In this document: piece by piece, positions 1 through 6,199 of the stretch
How the letters are laid out: each line of letters opens with the position of its first letter
How positions within the stretch are numbered: position 1 is the first letter of the stretch
From: a virus
Virus record (IMG/VR): IMGVR_UViG_3300035698_012437
Span: 1-36,169 of that record
Length of the DNA stretch: 36,169 bases
Strand: one strand, 5' to 3'
Made by a program: the position numbers and the translations under genes
Notes under the pieces: model-generated
The model's database searches: none
What the model was told of the DNA's origin: nothing
The model's input: the letters and a program-made list of their open reading frames with translations, nothing else

Positions 1-188
1 TCATCCTTCAAAGCTTCTTGGTTAAATCCTAAAAATCTATAGGCCTCTTTTCTTATATCCTCATCATCATCCTCTAAAGCTTCTTGGTTAAATCCTAAAA
101 ATCTGTAAGCTTCTAGTCTTATTGCCCAATGCTTATCATTAAAAGCTTCTTTGGTAAACCCTAAAAATCTATAAGCTTCTAGTCTTAT
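1..188 (-). repeat. 66-nt in-frame coding tandem repeats (left end)
   Basis: About three copies of a 66-nt unit, each coding 22 residues, lie inside the repeat gene. The copies at about 8-70 and 74-136 are nearly identical at the DNA level; the copy nearest the start codon is more diverged. Confidence 0.85.
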
Positions 189-236
189 GAACCAAGGCTT
201 CTCATCATTTTTTTTTAATTCACTATATTTTTTCAT
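1..236 (-). CDS. HEAT-like tandem repeat protein, N-terminal part (runs off window)
   Basis: The ATG at 236 follows an AGGTG ribosome site and opens 78 codons that run off base 1. After about 16 residues come 22-residue repeats of the form I-R-L/K-E-A-Y-R-F-L-G-F-x-x-E-A. The first copies carry W before the IRLEAY core (KPWFIRLEAY, KHWAIRLEAY), and later ones carry acidic DDDED. The pattern predicts paired short helices, as in HEAT-like solenoids that bind protein partners. The C-terminal part of the same gene enters at 36169, with the same repeats and strand, so this is one gene cut by the contig ends. It sits in the early/replication transcription unit, but its function is unknown. The true repeat number cannot be read here because near-identical copies may have collapsed in assembly. 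Confidence 0.75.
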   Translation of the reverse strand, partial: MKKYSELKKNDEKPWFIRLEAYRFLGFTKEAFNDKHWAIRLEAYRFLGFNQEALEDDDEDIRKEAYRFLGFNQEALKD

Positions 237-275
237 ATTACACCTATTTTCTTTAGTTTATCAGTTGGTACTTTT

Positions 276-449
276 TTAATTAACATTTATTATTTCATCT
301 TTTTTAATTATTTCGCACAGCGTATTGATAACCTTATTCATCGTATCAATATGACTAGTGCCATTTAATTTATACCTCAAATAATTAAAATTAACCAAAT
401 TGTCATCTGATAACCTTAATTGTATAAAATCTGTTTTTTTTATTTTCAT
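276..449 (-). CDS. Small ribbon-helix-helix-like protein (57 aa)
   Basis: A short ORF from ATG at 449 to TAA at 276-278, directly after the Sak4-like gene. It has a possible beta strand (FIQLRLSD), a helix (about residues 15-28) and a second helix (about 33-50). This matches the strand-helix-helix layout of Arc/CopG-type DNA-binding proteins, although the family assignment is inferred from pattern alone. The upstream GGA that could serve as ribosome site overlaps the stop of the preceding gene, suggesting translational coupling. It may be a phage transcription regulator. Confidence 0.6.
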   Translation of the reverse strand: MKIKKTDFIQLRLSDDNLVNFNYLRYKLNGTSHIDTMNKVINTLCEIIKKDEIINVN

Positions 450-458
450 TTTCTATTT

Positions 459-1205
459 TTATCCTTGTGTTATTTTGTAAATATTTCTATTTTTATTGTC
501 TACAACTGTAGACCCTGTTAATCCAATTCTGTTTTTAGCAATTGAATGGGTTGAACATTGCCAAAGTATATATTTTTTTTCATCTGAAAAAACTTTTTTG
601 CCATCATCCATAATCTTAATATCATCATACAGCCTAAGAACAAAGTCAGCTTTAACTTTATAAGCTAAAAATGACCTATCGTTTAAATTGATTTGGTAAC
701 TATCAAAAGGCTCCTTATTTGGCATAGAAATAGGTTTTATTTTTTCATGTGCTAAAAATATAATATCAATCTCATGTTTTTCTTTAATTGCAACACACGC
801 GTTGACTATTTTTAAAGTATTTTGAGTTAAAAGCTCGTATCCTTTTCCCCATCCTAAATCCGTCAATGATGTTATATTATTGGTGGTAAAAATATCTTTT
901 ATTATTAATTCCTCAAGAACTGTAATTGAATCAATAACAATAGTGCCAATTTCAAGGCTGTCAGCTTTGTATAATTCTGTTAGCCATGTCACAACATCAT
1001 TATAATATTTTATAACTGTTGGCGTTGATTGTGCATCAGGGTATAATTTGTTTAAAGATTTTAAACCATCATCCAAATTGATAAAAAAAGGATTTTTAAA
1101 AGTTGCTGCTAATGTTGTTTTACCAACTCCAGCATCACCATAGATGACAATGAAATTACCTTTTTTATCGTCATCAACTTTTTTCATTGTATTTAACAAA
1201 CTCAT
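459..1205 (-). CDS. Sak4-like RecA-fold ATPase (AAA_24), ssDNA recombination
   Basis: A 248-residue P-loop ATPase. Walker A is GDAGVGKT at residues 23-30. A Walker B-like hydrophobic strand ending in D (TIVIDS) lies near residue 90, and a FLAHEK segment near 150 fits the sensor region of RecA-like cores. Length and motif order match phage Sak4/AAA_24 proteins, which work with a phage ssDNA-binding protein in recombination and replication. A DUF669-like SSB and a Cas4-like nuclease lie further along the same unit, which fits a phage recombination module. The ATG start at 1205 has an AAGGAG-type site upstream. Confidence 0.85.
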   Translation of the reverse strand: MSLLNTMKKVDDDKKGNFIVIYGDAGVGKTTLAATFKNPFFINLDDGLKSLNKLYPDAQSTPTVIKYYNDVVTWLTELYKADSLEIGTIVIDSITVLEELIIKDIFTTNNITSLTDLGWGKGYELLTQNTLKIVNACVAIKEKHEIDIIFLAHEKIKPISMPNKEPFDSYQINLNDRSFLAYKVKADFVLRLYDDIKIMDDGKKVFSDEKKYILWQCSTHSIAKNRIGLTGSTVVDNKNRNIYKITQG

Positions 1206-1230
1206 TTTTATTAGCTCCTTTTTATTTTAT

Positions 1231-2055
1231 TTAAATTATATTTTTAATTGAATGAAATGCACTAGTTGCGTTTCCTGTTAATTGTCTTTGCCATGCTCCG
1301 ATTGATGGCGACCATTTAAAAGCTTTAGATTTTAATTTTTTTATTACTTCACTACCTGGTTTTTCATTAAATAATATTTGCAAACGCATTGCATCAGTAT
1401 TTTGAACAACTGTATAATGACCAAAATCAATCGGTGTATTATCAAAAGTTTTAATTTTTTCAATTGATGAAATTCTATCAATGCAATTTTTAATTTTTGC
1501 ATTATTGTTTGTTAAGCTAAAAGATTTAAATCCTTCAGGTTCAGACTCTAAAATATTTTTAGCAATTTCTGAGCTTATTCCAGCATCTAAAAGATTTTGT
1601 AATTTGTCACCTTTCTTTTTTAAAGTTTTATTTACAATTTTCATTGTGTTTTGATTTTCTTGCAATGTCTTCAGTTTTTCTTGTAACTTTTCTAAAACAT
1701 CATCATCATTAGATTTTATTATATTACTTTCTATTTTTTCTTCTGTTACTTTGTCGTAATAATCGCGTAATTTAGACATTGCTTTTATTTCACTTTCAAA
1801 AGCCTTATTATTTCTAGATATTGGAAAATTAGCACCTCCTGTTATCATTGGAGACATACACCTAGAACGCCTTATAAGCCAATCTACAAACATATTATCA
1901 TATTTTGTAGTATCTATACCTTTTTCAATTAAAACAGCTACAGATTGCTCATAATCAGCTAAATAAGTTTCAGCTCTTCGCTCTGGTGAGAATGAAGTAC
2001 CGCCAAAAGCTCTAAGTGCCATTTTGTAATGCTTATGATTTTTATAATCTATCAT
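1231..2055 (-). CDS. Uncharacterised early protein with C-terminal KWSPxxGAWQRQLT motif
   Basis: A 274-residue protein without a clear enzyme signature. The N-terminal third contains W-L-I-R-R-S-R and a SPMITGGANFP segment. The middle (about residues 110-170) is Lys/Glu/Gln-rich and probably coiled coil. The C-terminus has the KAFKWSPSIGAWQRQLT motif, seen at the ends of several uncharacterised proteins of phages and mobile elements. The ATG at 2055 overlaps the stop of the preceding 34-codon gene (ATGA), so the two are coupled. Function unknown; an early DNA-metabolism or host-takeover role is a guess from position. Confidence 0.65.
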   Translation of the reverse strand: MIDYKNHKHYKMALRAFGGTSFSPERRAETYLADYEQSVAVLIEKGIDTTKYDNMFVDWLIRRSRCMSPMITGGANFPISRNNKAFESEIKAMSKLRDYYDKVTEEKIESNIIKSNDDDVLEKLQEKLKTLQENQNTMKIVNKTLKKKGDKLQNLLDAGISSEIAKNILESEPEGFKSFSLTNNNAKIKNCIDRISSIEKIKTFDNTPIDFGHYTVVQNTDAMRLQILFNEKPGSEVIKKLKSKAFKWSPSIGAWQRQLTGNATSAFHSIKNII

Positions 2056-2156
2056 TTTCTAAATGCCTTTAGTTGGTAATTGAAAGCCCTTTTCGTGGCT
2101 TCGTTTAATATTCTTGTTTGTTTTGATACAAACATTAGCGTTATTTTTTTAAGCAT
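2052..2156 (-). CDS. Small basic early protein (34 aa)
   Basis: The ORF opens at ATG 2156 after a strong AAGGAG site with 6-nt spacing and ends at TGA 2052-2054, overlapping the ATG of the next gene. The product is basic (many Lys/Arg) with no recognisable domain. The good ribosome site and the stop/start overlap are the evidence that it is translated. Confidence 0.6.
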   Translation of the reverse strand: MLKKITLMFVSKQTRILNEATKRAFNYQLKAFRK

Positions 2157-2170
2157 ATTTAGCTCCTTTT

Positions 2171-2198
2171 TTATTTTATTTTATTTTATTTTATTTTA
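2171..2198. repeat. TTATT/TTTTA pentanucleotide tract
   Basis: About five uninterrupted TTTTA-type units lie on the plus strand. On the minus strand the tract covers the end of the 121-aa gene and its stop codon, just ahead of the ribosome site of the 34-aa gene. Confidence 0.8.
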
Positions 2199-2551
2199 AT
2201 TGCTATAGGGCTTAACTCAATGCTTATTTTATCAGTAATAAAAGAAGGTAGCGTGTGTAATAACTCCTTGTATGCTTTAGCATTCAAAGATATTGTTTTC
2301 TTTGTCGTGGTGATTTCTGGGCAGTTAAAAGCGGTATGCTCTGGGTCTTGTAAGATATACTTATTAGTACGCGTCAAAGTTATCTTTTTCTCAAAATCAG
2401 GAACTGCAAAGGTTTTAGTGTTTTTGTCCTCAAGATTATCTTGAAAATGATTTATTAAAAATACCTCACAATCTTTTTTAATTGATTGCAGTTCTTTGAT
2501 TTGATTTTCTATTTCTGATAATTTAGTGATTGTTTGTTGTATTGTTTTCAT
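2186..2551 (-). CDS. Uncharacterised early phage protein (121 aa)
   Basis: Start ATG at 2551 with an AAGGAACC-type site. Residues 1-35 form a probable coiled coil (KLSEIENQIKELQSIKKDCE). The middle has the charged strand KKITLTRTNKYILQDPE and a Cys-Pro, and the C-terminus ends in SIELSPIAIKIK. Similar small proteins with a helical start and a beta-rich TRxNKY segment occur in early operons of other phages, but I cannot assign a function. Confidence 0.6.
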   Translation of the reverse strand: MKTIQQTITKLSEIENQIKELQSIKKDCEVFLINHFQDNLEDKNTKTFAVPDFEKKITLTRTNKYILQDPEHTAFNCPEITTTKKTISLNAKAYKELLHTLPSFITDKISIELSPIAIKIK

Positions 2552-2572
2552 TTTTTTTGGTTCCTTTTTATT

Positions 2573-2788
2573 TTACTTGTAAAGTTTGTTAGATATTGCG
2601 TTTCTTTTTTCTGATAACTCAGCAGTTAAGTAAGTCATTTTAACATGCTCAGACTCAATTGTTGAAAGGCTTGCAAGTGATTGCATATCACCTTGCATAA
2701 TTGCCTCTATCATTAGAGCGTATGTAAGCATATTATCATCTTGATATAATTGCATAGCGACATCAAGTAAGTTATTAACCTTATCCAT
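2573..2788 (-). CDS. First gene of the leftward early unit, unknown (71 aa)
   Basis: A 71-residue, probably all-helical, Met-rich acidic protein. The ATG at 2788 is preceded by AAGGAAG at good spacing. It is the first substantial gene after the TTGACA/CATAAT promoter, with a leader of about 200 nt. There is no domain I recognise. Confidence 0.6.
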   Translation of the reverse strand: MDKVNNLLDVAMQLYQDDNMLTYALMIEAIMQGDMQSLASLSTIESEHVKMTYLTAELSEKRNAISNKLYK

Positions 2789-2807
2789 ATTATTTCTTCC
2801 TTTGGTT

Positions 2808-2821
2808 TTTTTGGTTGGTTT
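2808..2821 (-). repeat. Shared leader motif AAACCAACCAAAAA, copy 1
   Basis: Read on the minus strand, this 14-mer lies about 20 nt before the first early gene. An identical 14-mer lies at 4204-4217 in the opposite, rightward leader. Confidence 0.7.
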
Positions 2822-2875
2822 AAAAAAGTATTATGTAATAACTTGTTATATAAAATTATTATATAAAACTATTTT

Positions 2876-2914
2876 TTAAAATTTAGATTTTATATTGTAA
2901 CTTACTCGCTTCAT
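2876..2914 (-). CDS. Possible 12-residue leader peptide
   Basis: In the early leader an ATG at 2914, with AAGG about 10 nt upstream, opens 12 basic codons ending at TAA 2876-2878. It may be an upstream leader peptide, or chance in AT-rich sequence. The wide spacing makes translation uncertain. Confidence 0.2.
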   Translation of the reverse strand: MKRVSYNIKSKF

Positions 2915-3000
2915 TGAGTGTAAGCCTTATATAAATTATTGAATTTTTAAATATCTGGTATTTTGTTTGCTTTAGAATCATTCTCTTAAGCGATGGGAGT

Positions 3001-3029
3001 ATTATGACATTGATATATTTGCTTGTCAA
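3001..3029 (-). promoter_or_regulatory. Sigma70-like promoter of the early unit
   Basis: On the minus strand TTGACA (3029-3024) is followed after exactly 17 nt by CATAAT (3006-3001). Transcription would start near 2994 and run left into the 71-aa gene and then the whole replication unit. This is the best match to a full -35/-10 promoter in the window; the rightward promoters have only a -10 element. Confidence 0.75.
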
Positions 3030-3146
3030 TACTTTTTATTAAATAAATAAAAATAATTATTTGTAATATTATTGTTTGAACTAATAAACTTGTTATTTTT
3101 GAGTGTAGCTGCGTGATTTTTCTTTTTTGTTTGTTTTTAAAACTAT

Positions 3147-3299
3147 TTATATACTCAATGAAACAAACTTAGATATACCTAAGTCTATACCTATATCTTT
3201 AGGCTCTCTATACTTGTCTACAGTTATTTCTTTTTCTATTAGTCGGCATACGCGTCTAAATATTTCAATTTTTGTTGTATCATATGTGCATTTAAATAC
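3147..3299 (-). pseudogene. Possible fragment of a TnpB-like (IS200/IS605) protein
   Basis: A minus-strand frame of 50 sense codons has no ATG and no ribosome site. It is protein-like near its end: EKEITVDKYREPKDIGIDLG continuing ISKFVSLS before the stop. GIDLGI followed by a K-F-x-x-L-S pattern recalls the first RuvC strand of TnpB, whose catalytic Asp lies in GIDLG. The upstream part does not look like TnpB. It may be a short decayed insertion remnant or chance. Confidence 0.25.
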
Positions 3300-3491
3300 T
3301 TATATATATTAATTGTTGCGATTATATATTATTTTTTATTATTTTATAAAAAGGTGTATATTCTTTACTAAAAAAATGTTACACTTTCCATTCTACCAAG
3401 GGGAGAGTGTATTTATAAAAGGTATATATATATATATATAGAAGTAATTACAAATACTTTACAAATAATAATTTCTTATGTTTAGAGATTA

Positions 3492-3617
3492 ACCTTTGTT
3501 TATAAGGGTTACAGGGGTCAAGTTCTCTAATACTACAAATACTATAGAAATCAATTACCCTTTTTCTCTTACGAAGTACTAGAGAGCTTGACCTTTAAAA
3601 GCTTTATAAACAAAGGC
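3492..3617. repeat. Long imperfect inverted repeat (43-nt arms, 40-nt loop)
   Basis: Arm 3492-3534 and the reverse complement of arm 3575-3617 match at 34 of 43 positions without gaps. The outer CCTTTGTTTATAA (13 nt) is perfect, and the inner GGTCAAG and CTCTA blocks are also kept. It could fold as a large cruciform or RNA hairpin, or bind a dimeric initiator or regulator. No T-run follows either arm, so a simple terminator is unlikely. Confidence 0.85.
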
Positions 3618-3893
3618 TTAGATGCAAATACTAAAACGATATTATTTGCAAGTATTTGATGCACTTGTACCGATAAAAAAGCATAAAAAAGCATAAAAAA
3701 AGTATACAATTTATTTTTTTTAGTATACAATATATTTATTATATATTGCCCCAGATTGACAAATTCTAACAAATTCTTACATTTACAAAATGTTGTAAAA
3801 TCAAAAAAATAATCAATAAAATAGATATAAAATCAAAATATTTGCATAAAGTTTTTATTAAATAAATAATTTAAGAATATAACTTTGATAAAA

Positions 3894-3917
3894 ATGATGA
3901 TGATGATGATGATGATG
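3894..3917. repeat. (ATG)8 microsatellite
   Basis: Eight uninterrupted ATG units lie in non-coding AT-rich sequence. No ORF uses them. Confidence 0.95.
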
Positions 3918-4170
3918 ACTATAAAAAGATTATTTAATCTTTAATCATAAGAGTATATAGAGTAACAACAATATTATTAGTTTCTGCAGTGTTTTAAAGC
4001 CTGCCACTTAATAAAAACAAAAAAGATATACACTTACATACATTTGATATTATTTATCAATGACAAGCCTTATACGCCTGATAGTTTTATAGTATTATAA
4101 GTTTTTAGATATCAGTAAAATATTTCTTATTATTTTAATATTATATGTTTACTTATGAATATATGTGTTG

Positions 4171-4176
4171 TATAAT
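4171..4176 (+). promoter_or_regulatory. Possible -10 box TATAAT, rightward leader
   Basis: A perfect TATAAT with only a weak -35-like GTTTAC about 18 nt upstream. It precedes the broken mini-gene at 4309 and the RHH gene at 4436. In sequence this AT-rich the motif alone is weak evidence. Confidence 0.35.
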
Positions 4177-4203
4177 GTATACATAGAATAAAGAAACAAT
4201 AAC

Positions 4204-4217
4204 AAACCAACCAAAAA
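4204..4217 (+). repeat. Shared leader motif AAACCAACCAAAAA, copy 2
   Basis: Identical to the 14-mer at 2808-2821 on the other strand. Each copy lies in the 5' leader of one of the two divergent units, suggesting a common regulatory or RNA-binding role. Confidence 0.7.
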
Positions 4218-4308
4218 GATTTATTAAACACACGCTTCTTGCGTCAAAGTTTGAAGGTAATATAATAATTTAACCATGTTAATGACAACAACAAAAAGGA
4301 ATAATATA

Positions 4309-4417
4309 ATGAAAACTTAGCCTTAATAACTCTTCTTTTTGCGAGCTTGAGCTTGATATTGAGAATGAAATTGAAATTCTAACCGAAGACAATCAAGTTA
4401 AGATTAATTTGATTTAA
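4309..4417 (+). pseudogene. Small ORF broken by a one-base shift
   Basis: ATG at 4309 has a good AAAAGGA site but hits TAG after three codons (ATGAAAACTTAG). If one A of the four-A run is dropped, the frame reads 35 residues starting M-K-L-S-L-N-N and rich in acidic residues, ending at TAA 4415-4417. The fit of ribosome site, start and shifted frame suggests a real small gene with an indel, or a homopolymer base-call error. Confidence 0.45.
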
Positions 4418-4435
4418 AAAAAAGAGGGCTAAAAT

Positions 4436-4594
4436 ATGCAAGATTATTTAATTAAAGATAAAGAAAAAGAAATAGTAACTATAAGGGTTACTAAAAAAGT
4501 AAGATATCAAATAAAAGTTATCGCAACAATACAAAATATCTCAATGAATGATGCAATTCAAAATATCATAAATTCATATAATCTCAATAAATAA
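4436..4594 (+). CDS. Ribbon-helix-helix (CopG/Arc-like) regulator, 52 aa
   Basis: ATG at 4436 after a GAGG site; stop TAA at 4592-4594. The strand EIVTIRVTKK is followed by the helix VRYQIKVIATIQN, a turn ISMNDA and the helix IQNIINSYN, the classic ribbon-helix-helix layout with alternating residues in the DNA-contacting strand. It is the first intact gene right of the control region, so it probably regulates the divergent promoters. A second, weaker RHH-like gene lies at 276-449. Confidence 0.75.
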   Translation: MQDYLIKDKEKEIVTIRVTKKVRYQIKVIATIQNISMNDAIQNIINSYNLNK

Positions 4595-4626
4595 TAATAT
4601 AAATTTTTAATTGATTAATTATAATG

Positions 4627-4635
4627 TGATATAAT
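4627..4635 (+). promoter_or_regulatory. Extended -10 promoter TGATATAAT before the tail fiber gene
   Basis: TG-A-TATAAT (an extended -10) lies about 30 nt upstream of the ATG at 4666. The ten bases TGATATAATT recur upstream of the sheath gene (23393-23402) and the head genes (26341-26350), pointing to a common late promoter type. Confidence 0.6.
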
Positions 4636-4665
4636 TTAAGTATTAATATTTTAATATCTTTTATT

Positions 4666-5532
4666 ATGGCTTTTACTCCTATAACAAAACCTTTTGCTGT
4701 TGCTGGCGATACATTAGCTCCACCAGCAAATGCAAGCGACATTGTTGCTAACCAAGAAACAGGCTTCCCAGTTTCTCAATCTACACCTGTAAACAAAGGC
4801 GGTCAGTATGTCAAGCGTGCCGAGATGAATGGCGTTCTAAATTATTATACTGCTGTGCTTGAGCAATTAAGCAAAGGACTTGCGATAACAAATACATATC
4901 TTGAAAATATAACTTATTTAAAATACTCTATTGTGGCAAATGTTGATGGAGTTCAATACATATCTTTGATTGATGATAATTTAGGTAATCCTTTGGATGA
5001 TATTAATAGCTGGGATTTGTATTCTGATTTTATTGGTAGTGGTGGTGATGGTAATCCAATTGGCACTATTATTATGAACAATAGTTTTAAATATGAGACA
5101 CCTCCTAAAGATTATATACCCTTTCATGATTATGAAGTCTTAATAACTGACTATCAAGAATTGTATGATAGTTATATTGAATCAGGTGTAGATTATGGAA
5201 CTCCAACAGACCCTTTGAAATTTCTTGTAGGAATGCCTGCGGGCGATTTTATTAGGTCACAAAATGGCTCTGTATTAGCAGGCACACATCAAGGTGATGC
5301 TATTAGGAATATTGTTGGCGTTCGTGGTCAAGTAATTTTAGCAATTAATGGACTTCGTTCTAATACAGGAGCTTTTGCAAACGCTACAACAGATAATCCA
5401 GGAGGGCATATGAGAGGAGATAACAGCAGTCCTATTTCAAACATGTCATTTGACGCATCTTTAGTAGTACCAACATCAGTAGAAAACAGACCAAAAAATA
5501 CCTCTTTCAATATGTTTATAAAATACAAATAA
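4666..5532 (+). CDS. Tail fiber protein with collar-type C-terminus
   Basis: 288 residues. The N-terminal third (F-T-P-I-T-K-P-F-A, then a region with YYTAVLEQLSKGL) resembles virion-attachment ends of phage fibers. A GSGGDGN linker near residue 128 is followed by a beta-rich tip. The C-terminus GTHQGDAIRNIVG and VPTSVENRPKNTSFNMFIK carries the T-G-D-A-I-R-N and E-N-R-P-x-N motifs typical of tail-collar/fiber tips, which bind the host surface. No clear Shine-Dalgarno is seen before this ATG, which may be read from a short leader. The adjacent gene looks like a fiber assembly protein. Confidence 0.8.
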   Translation: MAFTPITKPFAVAGDTLAPPANASDIVANQETGFPVSQSTPVNKGGQYVKRAEMNGVLNYYTAVLEQLSKGLAITNTYLENITYLKYSIVANVDGVQYISLIDDNLGNPLDDINSWDLYSDFIGSGGDGNPIGTIIMNNSFKYETPPKDYIPFHDYEVLITDYQELYDSYIESGVDYGTPTDPLKFLVGMPAGDFIRSQNGSVLAGTHQGDAIRNIVGVRGQVILAINGLRSNTGAFANATTDNPGGHMRGDNSSPISNMSFDASLVVPTSVENRPKNTSFNMFIKYK

Positions 5533-5545
5533 GGAATAATAAAAA

Positions 5546-6199
5546 ATGATAGTTTACATGTATGATGAACATTTTAAATTTAACGGTACTTTTGACGCTC
5601 CAGCATTACCAAAAGGTGGCTTTGCTACACCTATAAACTCTACTACAATAGAAGTTCCTACTGATGATTTACCAATAGGCAAACAGTATTTTTTTAATCA
5701 GAATAATCAGGAATGGGAGCAATTAGATTATTTTGTAGATATACCTGTTTACTTAAATGATACCGACGCACAAATACTTAACGAATACCAATGGTATAAT
5801 TTACCTAGCGATATAGATGCTAGTTTAATTATACCAGTTAATATTGCTATAGAAAATAAAATGAATATAGTTAAGCGATGGGTTGAGGATAATGAGATAA
5901 ATACTTTTGAAGTAACTTCTAATGGAGTAACTTTTATACCCAATGAATATAAAGATGATTTAGATACATATGAAAGAATAGCATTTTTAAGTGGTGTAAC
6001 TGAAATCGTAGTACCTGCAATATCCTCTACAGCTATACTCATCTTCCAAGTCCAGTTGGCAGTATTAGAAGATGATATGAAATGGGATAATTATGAAAAT
6101 GAATTTAGAGATAGCGGAGTATTTACACAAAAAACCTCTACCGAAATTAATGATATGGATATAATAGCATTGTTTAATGATTTTGTTGGTGGTATGTGA
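5546..6199 (+). CDS. Tail fiber assembly-like protein
   Basis: 217 residues directly after the fiber gene, with AAGGA upstream of the ATG. The N-terminus (Y-M-Y-D-E-H-F-K-F, then P-A-L-P-K-G-G and F-F-N-Q-N-N-Q-E-W-E-Q) resembles the start of phage fiber assembly and DUF4376-like proteins, in which a beta domain ends in an N-x-W patch. The rest is acidic, with a DUF4376-like region near residues 100-190. Such proteins chaperone or cap the adjacent fiber. Its stop overlaps the start of the portal gene. Confidence 0.6.
   Translation: MIVYMYDEHFKFNGTFDAPALPKGGFATPINSTTIEVPTDDLPIGKQYFFNQNNQEWEQLDYFVDIPVYLNDTDAQILNEYQWYNLPSDIDASLIIPVNIAIENKMNIVKRWVEDNEINTFEVTSNGVTFIPNEYKDDLDTYERIAFLSGVTEIVVPAISSTAILIFQVQLAVLEDDMKWDNYENEFRDSGVFTQKTSTEINDMDIIALFNDFVGGM

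Larger units (their letters stand above)
2789..4308. other. Non-coding divergent control region, candidate origin
   Basis: About 1.5 kb between the leftward early unit and the rightward genes has no convincing full gene. The long open frames here lack ribosome sites and read as low-complexity. It holds the early promoter at 3001-3029, a long imperfect inverted repeat (3492-3617), a TA dinucleotide run (about 3423-3441), two copies of AAAAAAGCATA near 3680-3700, two copies of AGTATACAAT near 3711-3732, two CAAATTCTWAC-like units near 3760-3780 and an ATG trinucleotide tract (3894-3917). The strong AT richness plus dyad and direct repeats fits a replication origin and divergent regulatory region; that role is inference. 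Confidence 0.55.

Noticed and set aside
1-188. CRISPR array at the window ends
   Set aside because: The repeats are 66-nt contiguous units in frame with a 22-residue protein repeat and have no spacers.
3127-3312. 61-codon plus-strand ORF in the control region
   Set aside because: No ribosome site and low-complexity hydrophobic text; opposite to the possible TnpB-like frame.
3569-3772. 67-codon minus-strand ORF over the inverted repeat
   Set aside because: Overlaps one arm of the dyad, lacks a Shine-Dalgarno and has no protein-like conservation pattern.
3894-3917. CRISPR-like or coding meaning of the ATG repeat
   Set aside because: A simple trinucleotide tract without spacers, flanking genes or an open frame.
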